Made by a program: the position numbers and the translations under genes | Assembly: GCA_964624475.1 (NCBI GenBank) | Contig: CAZUYC010000088.1 | Span: 1 to 64,000 of the forward strand | Length of the DNA: 64,000 bases | DNA from: CAZUYC01 sp964624475 | GTDB lineage: Bacteria > Myxococcota_A > UBA9160 > SMWR01 | Direction: 5' to 3' | The notes under the pieces: generated by a model | What the model saw: only the letters and a program-made list of their open reading frames with translations | Databases searched by the model: none | Told to the model about the DNA's origin: nothing | Shown: piece after piece, positions 16,515 to 29,233 of the stretch | Position numbering within the stretch: the first letter of the stretch is position 1 | How the letters are laid out: the number at the start of each line of letters is the position of its first letter

Positions 16515-17578
16515 CTGACGCGCGAGCTGGCGCGGGCGCTGCGGCGGCTTCACCTCGAGGGGCGGGCGCTGCTCGTCGCCGTCTCCGGCGGGGTCGACTC
16601 GGTCGCGCTGCTGCACGCCCTTCAGGAGATCGGAGAGAGGCACGCGCTGAAGCTCCAGGTGGGACACGTGAATCATGGGCTCCGCGGGGCGGAAGCGGAC
16701 GCCGACCAGCGCGCGGTCGAGGAGCTGGCCGGCCGGCTCGGGATCCCGGCCCGCGTGGCGCGGGTCGACCCCAGGGGCCGGCGCGCGCCCGGCCCGAGCC
16801 GCGACCGCCCGAGCCCGGAGGAGGCCGCCCGGGAGCTCCGCTACGCCGCCTTGCGGCGCATCGCCGGGGAGGTCGGCGCCGAGTGCGTGGCGACGGCGCA
16901 CACCGCCGACGACCAGGCGGAGACGGTGCTGCTGCGCCTGCTGCGCGGTACGGGCCCCGACGGCCTCGCCGGGATCCCGGAGCGCTCCAGCGACGGCCGG
17001 ATCGCGAGGCCGCTGCTCGGCGTCGGCCGGGCGGAGGTCCTGCGCTTCGCCGCCGAGCGCGGCCTGCGCTGGCGCGAGGACGCCTCGAATGCGAGCCCGG
17101 CGTTCGCGCGCAACCGCCTCCGACGCGACTGGCTCCCGGGCCTCGCCCGCGCCTTCAACCCCCGCCTGCTCAGGGCCCTCGCCGACCTGGCCGAAGCGCA
17201 GCGCAGGGACTCGGAGTGGATCGGGGCGCTGGTGGAGCGGGAGGAGTTGGCGAGGTTCGTCGTGGAGGGCGCATGGCTGCAGATCGAGGCGGCGGGCTGG
17301 TGCGATCTTCCCGAGGCGCTCTCGCGCCGGCTGGCGCGCCGGGCCCTCGCCCGCTGCGGGGCCGCGCGGCTGGTCTCCCGGCGGCATCTCGAGCGGATGG
17401 ACGACTTCCTGCGCCGCGGGCTCGCGGGGCGTGTGATCGAGCTCCCGGGCGACCTCCGCCTGGTCCGGGACCGCCGCGGCTTCCGGCTCGGGCCCGCGAG
17501 CGACGACTTGGGCAACGATCCCCCCCCGCGCATGCTAAGCTCTCAGGCAGGCGTGGGGTTTCCACCGCGAGAAGGTCC

Positions 17579-17582
<4 letters not shown>
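16515..17582 (+). CDS. tilS: tRNA(Ile)-lysidine synthetase with missing canonical start
   Basis: TilS converts C34 of CAT tRNA-Ile2 to lysidine using ATP and lysine, so the tRNA reads AUA. The PP-loop SGGVDSVALLH, the GHVNHGLRG motif, and ATAHTADDQAETVLLRLLRG are all intact. The Arg-rich RNRLRRDWLPGLARAFNP and a C-terminal domain follow, about 355 residues in all. The frame is closed by TGA at 16482-16484, and the first ATG/GTG/TTG in frame is GTG 16659, after the PP-loop. Translation must start at a rare codon: CTG 16515 (used here), or ATA 16485, which has AAGGAG seven bases upstream inside the palindromic element. The original start was probably lost when that element inserted. The stop overlaps ftsH by four bases. 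Confidence 0.8.
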
Positions 17583-19495
<1,913 letters not shown>

Positions 19496-19499
19496 CGAG

Positions 19500-20423
19500 A
19501 TGAGTGCCGCCCGGACGATCTTCCCGCGTGGGCGGGTGACGATCGTCGGGGTCCTGAACGCGACGCCCGATTCCTTCTCGGATGGGGGTCGCATCGTGAG
19601 CGGGGAGGCGCGCGTCGACCTCGTCGCCGCGGTCGAGGCCGCGGCGGCCCTGCTGGCCGGGGGTGCCCACGTGCTCGACGTGGGCGGCGAGTCCACCCGG
19701 CCGGGCGCGCGCGCGGTCCCCGCCGAGGTGGAGACGCTGCGGGTGGTGCCGGTGATCGAGGCCGTGGCGAAGCGTTTCGACGCGCCGATCTGCGTCGACA
19801 CGCGCAAGGCCGCCGTGGCGCGGGCCGCGCTCGAGGCGGGCGCCTGCGCCCTGAACGACGTCTCCGGGCTCCGCTTCGACCCCGAGCTCGCCCGCGTCGC
19901 GGCCCGGCTCGGGGCCGCGCTCGTGCTCGGCCACCTGCGCGGGACGCCCGAGACGATGCACGAGGCGCCGCGCTTCACGGACGTCGTGGTCGAGGTCGGC
20001 GACGAGCTCGCCGCCTCCGTCGCGGCGGCGCGCGCCGCGGGGGTCCCGGAGGAGCGCCTCGTCGTGGACCCGGGCCTCGGCTTCGGCAAGGACCTGCGCG
20101 AGAACCTCGAGCTGCTCGCGAACCTCGGCCGCCTACGCGAGCGCCTCGGCCTCCCGCTGCTGGTCGGCCCGTCGCGAAAGTCCTTCCTCGGCCGGATCAC
20201 CGGCGACCCGGTGGAGGAACGCGACCTCGCCACCGCCGCCGCCTGCGCGCTGGCGGCCTTCCTCGGCGCCGACGCCGTCCGCGTCCACGACGCCGCCGGT
20301 GCCAGCCGCGCCGTGGCCGTGGGCCGCGCGCTGCGCGACGCCGCTCTCCTGAGCACGCAAGCGCGCGAAGCGCGCGCGCAGCGAGCCGAAGGCGAGCGGA
20401 GTGAACGGGACGCAAACTCATGA
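19500..20423 (+). CDS. folP: Dihydropteroate synthase
   Basis: FolP joins p-aminobenzoate to dihydropterin pyrophosphate in folate synthesis. Its hallmark motifs are present: VGVLNATPDSFSDGG, HVLDVGGESTRPGA, VDTRKAAVARAAL, LNDVSGLRFD, and PSRKSFLGRITG. The 307-residue product is slightly long because its last ~23 residues (rich in Ala, Arg and Glu) are encoded by a copy of the GNA-hairpin repeat, which has extended the reading frame. The gene starts four bases after ftsH ends and overlaps cdaA by four bases (ATGA). The order ftsH-folP-cdaA is common in deltaproteobacteria. Confidence 0.97.
   Translation: MSAARTIFPRGRVTIVGVLNATPDSFSDGGRIVSGEARVDLVAAVEAAAALLAGGAHVLDVGGESTRPGARAVPAEVETLRVVPVIEAVAKRFDAPICVDTRKAAVARAALEAGACALNDVSGLRFDPELARVAARLGAALVLGHLRGTPETMHEAPRFTDVVVEVGDELAASVAAARAAGVPEERLVVDPGLGFGKDLRENLELLANLGRLRERLGLPLLVGPSRKSFLGRITGDPVEERDLATAAACALAAFLGADAVRVHDAAGASRAVAVGRALRDAALLSTQAREARAQRAEGERSERDANS
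20358..20402 (+). repeat. GNA-hairpin repeat copy inside the folP 3' end
   Basis: The core reads GCGCAGCGA-GCCGAAGGC-GAGCGGAG, with the mini-hairpin (stem GCC/GGC, loop GAA) at 20385-20393. The copy is translated as the non-conserved C-terminal tail of FolP, just before the cdaA start at 20420. Confidence 0.8.
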
Positions 20424-21310
20424 TCGAGGCGCTCTGGGCGCTCTCGGGCGAGCTCTGGGAGTACCTGGCGGTCAACTTCGACCCGATCCGCGACACGCTC
20501 GACATCGTCCTCGTCGCGCTCGGGATCTACTGGCTCCTGCTGCTGATCCGCGGCACGCGCGCCGTGCAGATCCTGGTCGGGCTGATCGTGCTGATGGCCG
20601 CGAGCGCGGCCGCGCACTACTTCCAGCTCGACACCCTGCGGCTCACCCTCGAGTACTTCCTGCCCTCGGCCCCGCTCATCATCATCGTGCTCTTCCAGGC
20701 CGACATCCGGCGCGCGCTCGCGCGCGTGGGCCGCGGCTTCTTCCCGGCGGTCTCGGCCGAGCAGGAGTCGCAGATCGCGGAGGACGTGGTGCGCGCCGCG
20801 CAGGCGCTCGCCCAGAAGCGCGTGGGCGCGCTGATCGTGCTCGAGCGGGAGACGAGGCTGCTCGACCTGATCGAGGGCGGAACGCCGCTCGACGCCGAGG
20901 TGTCGAAGGACCTGCTCGTGTCGCTCTTCCAGCCGTACTCGCCGCTGCACGACGGCGCCGTCGTGATCCAGAACGGCCGCGTCGCGAAGGCCGGTGGTAT
21001 CCTGCCCCTGACGCTGCGCTCGGACCTCCCGGAGGGTCTCGGCACTCGGCACCGCGCGGCGATCGGGATCACCGAGGAGACCGACGCGGTGGTGGTGGTC
21101 GTCTCCGAGGAGACGGCGAGCATCTCCCTGGCGGCGGGCGGCGAGATCCTGCCCGGCCTCGACGCGCCGCGGCTGCGCGGCGCGCTCTCCCGCGTGCTCT
21201 CGAGCGATCGCCGCGAACTCCCGACGCTCGCCGAGGCGGAGCCGCTCGCCACCGCCGAGCGCGTCGCGGAGCCGGCCGAGCCCTCCACGCGAGCGCGGAG
21301 AGCGGGCTAG
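20420..21310 (+). CDS. cdaA: Diadenylate cyclase CdaA
   Basis: CdaA makes the second messenger c-di-AMP from two ATP. This 296-residue copy has three N-terminal membrane helices (within residues ~25-100) followed by the DAC catalytic domain. The signature DGA motif (Asp 178) is in HDGAVVIQNGR and the RHR motif (210-212) is in GTRHRAAIG. The DAC core keeps the usual SEE motif (VVVVSEETASISLA). The C-terminal 40 residues are low-complexity. It is followed three bases later by its regulator gene cdaR and then glmM, the conserved c-di-AMP/cell-wall module. CdaR and GlmM bind and restrain CdaA in characterised Gram-positive systems. Confidence 0.96.
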   Translation: MIEALWALSGELWEYLAVNFDPIRDTLDIVLVALGIYWLLLLIRGTRAVQILVGLIVLMAASAAAHYFQLDTLRLTLEYFLPSAPLIIIVLFQADIRRALARVGRGFFPAVSAEQESQIAEDVVRAAQALAQKRVGALIVLERETRLLDLIEGGTPLDAEVSKDLLVSLFQPYSPLHDGAVVIQNGRVAKAGGILPLTLRSDLPEGLGTRHRAAIGITEETDAVVVVVSEETASISLAAGGEILPGLDAPRLRGALSRVLSSDRRELPTLAEAEPLATAERVAEPAEPSTRARRAG

Positions 21311-21313
21311 GTC

Positions 21314-22002
21314 GTGGCGCGGCGCGGCCGTCGCAACTTCCGGACGGGGATGCTCGCCCTCGCGATCTCCACGATCCTCTGGGGCATCGCGCACGGCTCG
21401 TCCTCGGTCGAGCGCGGGCTCGACATCCCGGTCTCCTTCCACGACCTCCCGGACGACCTCGTGATCACCGGCCAGAGTACCGACCAGGTGAACATCCGCG
21501 TGCGCGGCAGCCGCGCGGCCCTGCGCAACCTCGCGCCCGCGAAGCTCGAGTACGTGGTGGACGTGGCCGGGGCGAGGCCCGGGCTCTCCGTCTACGAGGT
21601 CGACGTCTCCCGCTTCGACCTGCCGCGCGGCGCCAACGTCGTGAGCCGCTCGCCGGCCTCGCTCGAGGTCGATCTCGAGCGGCGCGGGCGCCGCTCCGTG
21701 CGGGTCCGCGCCGACGTCGAGGGCGAGCCGGCCGCAGGCTTCCTGGTGGGGGAGATCGTGGTGGATCCCCCACGAGTCTGGCTCACCGGCGCGCGCAGCG
21801 AGGTCATGCGCCTGACGGAGGTGGTGACCGAGACGATCGAGCTTACGGGCGCGGAGGCCCCGATCGACCGCGAGGTCCGCCTCTCGCTCGGGGGCGGCCA
21901 CGTCTGGATGGAGGAGGGCCGGGTGGTCCGAGTGAAGATCCCCATCGAACCGGTCGAGGGTTCGAGGGTGGAGGCCGATCAGGAGGGGGGAGGCAAACGG
22001 CA

Positions 22003-22006
<4 letters not shown>
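21314..22006 (+). CDS. cdaR: YbbR-domain protein CdaR (c-di-AMP synthesis regulator)
   Basis: This 230-residue protein begins with one membrane helix (GMLALAISTILWGIAHG) followed by extracytoplasmic YbbR-like repeats, about two by eye: residues ~30-110 and ~110-210. The second contains VRVRADVEGEPAAGFLVGEI and PPRVWLTGARSEVMRL. Family members interact with CdaA and modulate its activity. The copy is shorter than Bacillus CdaR, which has four YbbR domains, a length usual in Proteobacteria. It starts with GTG three bases after the cdaA stop and overlaps glmM by four bases. Confidence 0.88.
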
Positions 22007-23360
<1,354 letters not shown>

Positions 23361-23364
<4 letters not shown>

Positions 23365-24077
23365 TGCGCCGCCGCCTGATCATCGCCCTCGACGGGCTGC
23401 CGAGCCTGCGCGATGCGACCGCCTCGGCCGACGTCGACCTCGCGGCCGCCGCCACCCTCGCGGAGCTCGCCGGCGTCGACGCGGTGCGGCTCGGCGTCTC
23501 CGAGGACCTGAAGCCGGTGCGCGAGGAGGACCTCGAGGAGGCGCGCGGCGCCGTGCGCTGCCTGGAGCTGCGCATGCCTCCGGCGCCGGCGCTGGTGCGC
23601 ATGGCGATGGCCGTGCGGCCGGACCGCGTGCTGCTCTCCGCCGAGGGGCGCGACGGGCGCTCGCCCTCGGCGCCCCTGGACCTGCGCGGCCGGCCGCAGC
23701 CGGTCGCGGCCGCCGTGCGCGCGCTCGCGGAGGCGGGGATCCCGGTTGGCGCGGTGCTCGCGCCCGACCTCGAGACGGTGAAACACGCGCACGGCGCCGG
23801 CGTGGCGGCGGTCGAGCTGCACACGGGCGCGATCGTCGACCTGCCCGGCCCCGAGCGCATGGCCGCGCTCCAGCGCCTCGCGGACGCGGTGCGGCTCGCC
23901 TCGAAGCTCCACCTCGCCGTGGGGGTCGGCGGCGGGCTCGGCTTCCGCAGCATCGGCGAGGTGCTCGGCGCGAGCCCTGCGCTCGAGTCGGTCGCGATCG
24001 GGCGCGCAGCGGTCGCGCGGGCGATGCTGGTCGGCATCGACCGCGCCGTCCGCGACCTGCGGGCGCTGGTCGGGTGA
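23361..24077 (+). CDS. PdxJ-like protein with degenerate active site
   Basis: Position after glmM and overall alignment identify this 238-residue protein as a PdxJ (pyridoxine 5'-phosphate synthase) relative. Conserved stretches include AMAVRPDRVLLSAEGR, AAVELHTGAIVD, and AIGRAAVARAMLVGIDRAV. The catalytic pattern is broken. The N-terminal NIDH of PdxJ reads ALDG. The HLRED segment (catalytic His and Arg) reads GVSED. The AGHG near the C terminus (catalytic His) reads VGGG. One Glu (CLELR) and the HTG loop remain. Normal vitamin B6 synthesis is therefore unlikely; a different ligand or a regulatory role is possible. acpS, which usually follows pdxJ, is absent: nnr overlaps directly. The TIM-barrel fold looks intact, so this is not a pseudogene by length. 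Confidence 0.75.
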
Positions 24078-25681
24078 GCGGGCGCGTCTGGCCGCTCGTC
24101 GGGGCAGCGTCGATGCGCGCCCTCGACCGCTACACGATCGAGACGCTCGGCATCCCCGACGAGGTCCTGATGGAGGTCGCGGGGCACGCCGTCGCCGAGG
24201 CGGCGCGGGGCCTCCTCCCGGCCGGCGGCGAGGTGCTGGTCGTCTGCGGGGCGGGCAACAACGGAGGCGACGGCCTCGTCGCGGCGCGCCGTCTGCACCA
24301 GGAGGGCGTCCCGGTGCGCGTGGCCCTCGTCGCCGAGGGACGCGGTTTGCGCGGCGCCGCCGCGGCGAACCTGCGCCGCGCGGAGCGCGTGGGCCTGCGC
24401 CCGGAGGGCCCGCGCTGGCGCGCGCCGGCGCACGGCGTCCTCGTGGACGCGGTCTTCGGCACCGGCCTCGCGCGCCCGGTCGAGAAGGCGGCGGCGGCGG
24501 CGCTGCGCCGCATCAATGGGGCCCGGGACGCGGCCGGCGGGCGGCTGCGCGTGCTCGCGGTCGATCTGCCCTCGGGCCTGTGCGCCGACACGGGAGCCCT
24601 CCTCGGCGTCGCGGTGCGCGCGGACGCGACGCTCGCGATCGCGCTGCCGAAGCCCGGCCTCTGCCTCGAGCCCGGGCGCTCGCTCGCCGGGCGGGTGCGC
24701 GTGGCGCGGATCGGCATCGCCGACGCGGCGCCCGGCGTCGCCCCCGACGCGGAGCTCTGGACGCGGGCCGCGGCGGGCGCGCGCCTGCCCGCCCGCCCGC
24801 CCGACGGCCACAAGGGGAGCTTCGGCCACGCGCTGCTCGTCGCCGGCTCGGAGGGCAAGACGGGAGCCGCCGCGCTCGCCGCCGAGGGCGCGGCGCGGAT
24901 CGGCGCGGGCCTCGTCACGCTGGCCTGCCCGGCGGGCCTGAACGACGTACTCGAGGTCAAGTGCACCGAGGCCATGACGGCGCCGGTCCGCGACACGAGC
25001 GAGCGCGCGCTCGCGGCCGGCGCCGAGGACGCCCTGGCCGCGCTCGCCGCCGAGCGCGATGCGGTGGGCCTCGGCCCGGGGATCGGCCGCAGCGCCGAGA
25101 CGCAGAAGCTCGTGCGCGCGCTCGCGGCGCGCATCGCGAAGCCGCTCGTCCTCGACGCGGACGCGCTCTACGCCTTCCGCGGCGACCCGGCGCCGCTGCG
25201 GCGGCGGCGCGCGCCGACGATCCTGACGCCGCACCCGGGCGAGGCGGCGTGGCTCCTCGGCGGCTCCGCGGCCGAGCTGAACCGCGACCGGATCGGCGCG
25301 GCCCGGCGGCTCGCGGCGGCGAGCGGGAGCGTCGTGGTGCTGAAGGGCGCGGCGACGGTGGTGGCCTCGCCCTCCGGCGCCTGCGTCGTGAACCCGACCG
25401 GGGGGCCCGCGCTCGCGAGCGGCGGCACCGGCGACGTGCTCCTCGGGGTGATCGCCGGGCTCCTCGCACAGGGCCTCGAGGCGGTCACGGCCGCCGCCCT
25501 CGGCGCCTACGTGCACGGGCTCGCGGGGGACCGGATCGCGGCGCGCACGGGCCCCGCGGGCCTGCTCGCCGGCGACCTCGCCCGCGAGATTCCCGCGGCG
25601 GCGGACGCCCTGCGAGCGGAAGCGGCCGCCGAGCCTCGCGCGACCGGCTCGCCCTTTGCGCTGGACTTCCCGGAGCCCTGA
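24074..25681 (+). CDS. nnr: Bifunctional NAD(P)H-hydrate epimerase / ADP-dependent dehydratase
   Basis: Nnr repairs hydrated NADH and NADPH. The 535-residue protein has both usual domains. The N-terminal epimerase (residues ~1-220) has VCGAGNNGGDGLVAARRL, VDAVFGTGL and VDLPSGL. The C-terminal ribokinase-like dehydratase (~235-515) has HKGSFGHALLVAGS, GLGPGIG, LDADALYAF, LTPHPGEAAWLLG and the NPTGGPALASGGTGDVLLG catalytic region. It overlaps the PdxJ-like stop by four bases and the tsaE start by 26. Confidence 0.95.
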   Translation: MSGRVWPLVGAASMRALDRYTIETLGIPDEVLMEVAGHAVAEAARGLLPAGGEVLVVCGAGNNGGDGLVAARRLHQEGVPVRVALVAEGRGLRGAAAANLRRAERVGLRPEGPRWRAPAHGVLVDAVFGTGLARPVEKAAAAALRRINGARDAAGGRLRVLAVDLPSGLCADTGALLGVAVRADATLAIALPKPGLCLEPGRSLAGRVRVARIGIADAAPGVAPDAELWTRAAAGARLPARPPDGHKGSFGHALLVAGSEGKTGAAALAAEGAARIGAGLVTLACPAGLNDVLEVKCTEAMTAPVRDTSERALAAGAEDALAALAAERDAVGLGPGIGRSAETQKLVRALAARIAKPLVLDADALYAFRGDPAPLRRRRAPTILTPHPGEAAWLLGGSAAELNRDRIGAARRLAAASGSVVVLKGAATVVASPSGACVVNPTGGPALASGGTGDVLLGVIAGLLAQGLEAVTAAALGAYVHGLAGDRIAARTGPAGLLAGDLAREIPAAADALRAEAAAEPRATGSPFALDFPEP

Positions 25682-26194
25682 GGCGACGCGCGCCGCGGCC
25701 GGCGAGCTCGCCCGCAGGGCGGGCAGGCGCGGGCTCGTGGTCGCGCTCGTCGGGCCGCTCGGCGCGGGCAAGACCGCCTTCGCGAAGGGCCTGGGCGAGG
25801 GGCTGGGCCTGGACCCCGACCAGGTCGCGAGCCCGACCTTCGCGATCGCGAGCGAGTACCCGGAGGCCCGCGGGCTCCCCTTCGCCCACGTCGACCTCTA
25901 CCGCGTCGGGAGCGAGGCGGAGCTCGAGGGCGCGGGGTTCCGCGACCTGCTCGCTCCGGGCCTGCTGCTCGCCGTCGAGTGGGCCGACCGCTTCCCCGCG
26001 GCGCTGCCGCCGGACCGGCTCGAGGTGCGGATCGCGCCCCTGCGCGGCGGGCCCGCCACCCATCGCGAGATCTTCGCGTTAGCCTTGGGCCCCGCTGCCG
26101 CGGAGGCGCTGGCGCGCTGGAGCGCCGCGCTCGGGCGGAGGGCCTCCGGACGCCCGCGCCGCGGACGCCGGGGGTCGGGGGGGACGAGCGCGCG

Positions 26195-26198
<4 letters not shown>
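25656..26198 (+). CDS. tsaE: tRNA threonylcarbamoyladenosine biosynthesis ATPase TsaE
   Basis: TsaE is the small ATPase of the TsaBDE complex that makes t6A at position 37 of ANN-reading tRNAs. This 180-residue copy has Walker A GPLGAGKTAFAKG, the conserved SPTFAIASEY, FAHVDLYRVGSEAEL, and the Walker-B-like LLLAVEWADRFP. The C-terminal 25 residues are Arg/Gly-rich and not family-typical. The start is a TTG at 25656 inside the end of nnr; no later ATG or GTG fits before the P-loop. It overlaps lysC by four bases. Confidence 0.92.
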
Positions 26199-27436
<1,238 letters not shown>

Positions 27437-27437
27437 G

Positions 27438-27854
27438 ATGCCGGCGGACCGGCGCCCGCGCGCGGCATGGCTGCTCGCCGCGGCGCTCGTGGCGCTGCCG
27501 CTGCTGCGCCGCGCGCCCGCGGCCGGGGCGTGCCCCGCGCCGGCCGAGCTCGCAGGGCGCGAGGGCCGCACGACGCAGGTGGGCTGCGCGGGCGGCGCCC
27601 CCGTGCGCGGACCGGCGCGCCTGCTGCTCGGCCTGCGCCTCGACCCGAACACGGCGGATGCCGCCGCGCTCGAGGTGCTCCCGGGCCTCGGGCCGGCGCG
27701 GGCCGGCGCGATCGTCCGGGCCCGCTGCGCCCGGCCGTTCCGGTCGCTGGGGGACCTCGAGCGGGTTTCCGGCATCGGCCCCCGCACGCGCGCCGCGCTC
27801 GAGCCCTGGCTCGAGGTCGATCCCGCAGCGGAGCCCTCTTGCCCGGTGCTCTAA
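27438..27854 (+). CDS. ComEA-like secreted helix-hairpin-helix protein
   Basis: This 138-residue protein starts at ATG 27438, one base after the lysC stop. A signal peptide or membrane helix (AWLLAAALVALPLL) is followed by a Cys- and Pro-rich linker. A ComEA-type double helix-hairpin-helix domain covers ~70-130 (LDPNTADAAALEVLPGLGPARAGAIV, then FRSLGDLERVSGIGPRT), with the characteristic NTADxxxLExLPGxG pattern. ComEA proteins bind DNA in the periplasm during natural transformation. In this house-keeping operon, without other competence genes, the role is uncertain. Confidence 0.82.
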   Translation: MPADRRPRAAWLLAAALVALPLLRRAPAAGACPAPAELAGREGRTTQVGCAGGAPVRGPARLLLGLRLDPNTADAAALEVLPGLGPARAGAIVRARCARPFRSLGDLERVSGIGPRTRAALEPWLEVDPAAEPSCPVL

Positions 27855-27877
27855 GCTCCCGGTGTAGGGGGAGCTCG

Positions 27878-29230
27878 GTGAAGCTCGATCTCTCGGAGCG
27901 GGTCCGGCGCGGGGAGGCTTTCCTGCGCGAGGGGCTCTGGCGCGTCGAGCTCGAGCCGCGCACCTGGGCGGCGCGCGCCGCGGGGCTGCTGCAGCTCGGC
28001 GTCATGATCGGGCAGGGCTTCGTGCGCGACCGGCTCCTGCTGCGCGCGACCGCGCTGGCCTACTTCACCGTGCTCTCGATGGTGCCGCTGCTCGCGATCG
28101 CCGTCTCGCTCGTGGGCTCGTTCGGCGTGGGCGAGGCGGTGGCGCGCCTCGCCGTGGAGCAGATCGCCGCCGGGAGCCCCGAGGCCCAGGCCTACCTCCT
28201 GGGGCTCGTCGAGAACGCCAACTTCCGCGGCCTCGGCGCGCCGGCCGCGGTGGTGCTCTTCCTCACCACGGTGCTCGGCATCAGCAACATCGAGGGGGCG
28301 CTGAACGAGATCTGGGGCGTGCGGCAGCACCGGCCCTGGACCCGGCGCCTGCCCGACTACCTGGCGGTGCTGGTCGTGGCGCCGCTCCTGCTCGGCGCCG
28401 CGCTCTCGCTCGCGACCACGCTCCAGAACGAGCGGCTGGTGCAGCGCCTGCTCGAGATTCCCGCGTTCTCGATGGCCTGGGAGCTCGGCCTGCGGCACGC
28501 CCCGACACTCGTGCTCGCGACCGGATTCGCCTTCCTCTACGGCTTCCTCCCGAACACCTCCGTGCGGCCGACCTCGGCGGCGCTCGGGGGGCTCGTCGCC
28601 GGCGTGCTCGTGACGCTGGCCCAGGATGCCTACCTCGGCTTCAGCATCGGAGCGGCGCGCGCGAAGTCCCTCTACGGCCCCTTCTCGCTGCTCCCGCTCC
28701 TCTTCGTCTGGATCTACGTCTTCTGGGCCGTGGTGCTCTTCGGCGCCGAGGTGGCCTTTGCGCACCAGAACCTGCCCCTCTACCGGCGCGAGGTGGGCGG
28801 GCGCGCCGCGGGGCCGGCGGAGCGCGAGGCGGTGGGCCTGCGGATCGCGCTCGAGGTCGCGCGGGGCTTCCGGGACCAGGCGGCGCCCTGGACGGCCGAT
28901 GCGCTCTCGGACGCGCTGCGCGTCCCGGTGCGGACGGTGCACGGTGTGCTCGCCGACCTCGAGTCCGCCCGCGTGGTTGCGGCGCTCGAGTCGGAGCGGC
29001 ACGCGAACGCCTGGCAGCTCGGCCGCCCGGCGGAGCGCATCCTGGTCGCGGACGTCCTCGCCGCGCTGCGCGGGCCGCGGGAGGACGCGGCCGGCGACCC
29101 GGCGCTCGCGGGCGTCGTCGGGGCGCTCCTCGCCGAGCTGGCCGAGGCCGAGGCCAAGGGCGCCGGCGGCCGCAGCCTCGCCGACGTCCTGGCGCTGGAC
29201 CCGCCGGCGACGCGCGCCGTGGAGAGCTGA
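27878..29230 (+). CDS. YihY/BrkB-family inner-membrane protein
   Basis: The product is 450 residues from GTG 27878, preceded by a run of G at -8 to -13 (GGGGGAG). It belongs to the YihY/BrkB family (formerly mis-annotated as RNase BN). There are six membrane helices between residues ~50 and 300, family motifs RATALAYFTVLSMVPLLAI and FLPNTSVRPTSAALGG, and ...YVFWAVVLFGAEVAFA. The C-terminal ~145 residues form a winged-helix-like segment (DALSDALRVPVRTVHGVLADLE), a common extension whose role is unknown. The family is proposed to act in transport or envelope homeostasis; no function is established. Confidence 0.9.
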   Translation: MKLDLSERVRRGEAFLREGLWRVELEPRTWAARAAGLLQLGVMIGQGFVRDRLLLRATALAYFTVLSMVPLLAIAVSLVGSFGVGEAVARLAVEQIAAGSPEAQAYLLGLVENANFRGLGAPAAVVLFLTTVLGISNIEGALNEIWGVRQHRPWTRRLPDYLAVLVVAPLLLGAALSLATTLQNERLVQRLLEIPAFSMAWELGLRHAPTLVLATGFAFLYGFLPNTSVRPTSAALGGLVAGVLVTLAQDAYLGFSIGAARAKSLYGPFSLLPLLFVWIYVFWAVVLFGAEVAFAHQNLPLYRREVGGRAAGPAEREAVGLRIALEVARGFRDQAAPWTADALSDALRVPVRTVHGVLADLESARVVAALESERHANAWQLGRPAERILVADVLAALRGPREDAAGDPALAGVVGALLAELAEAEAKGAGGRSLADVLALDPPATRAVES

Positions 29231-29233
29231 CGC

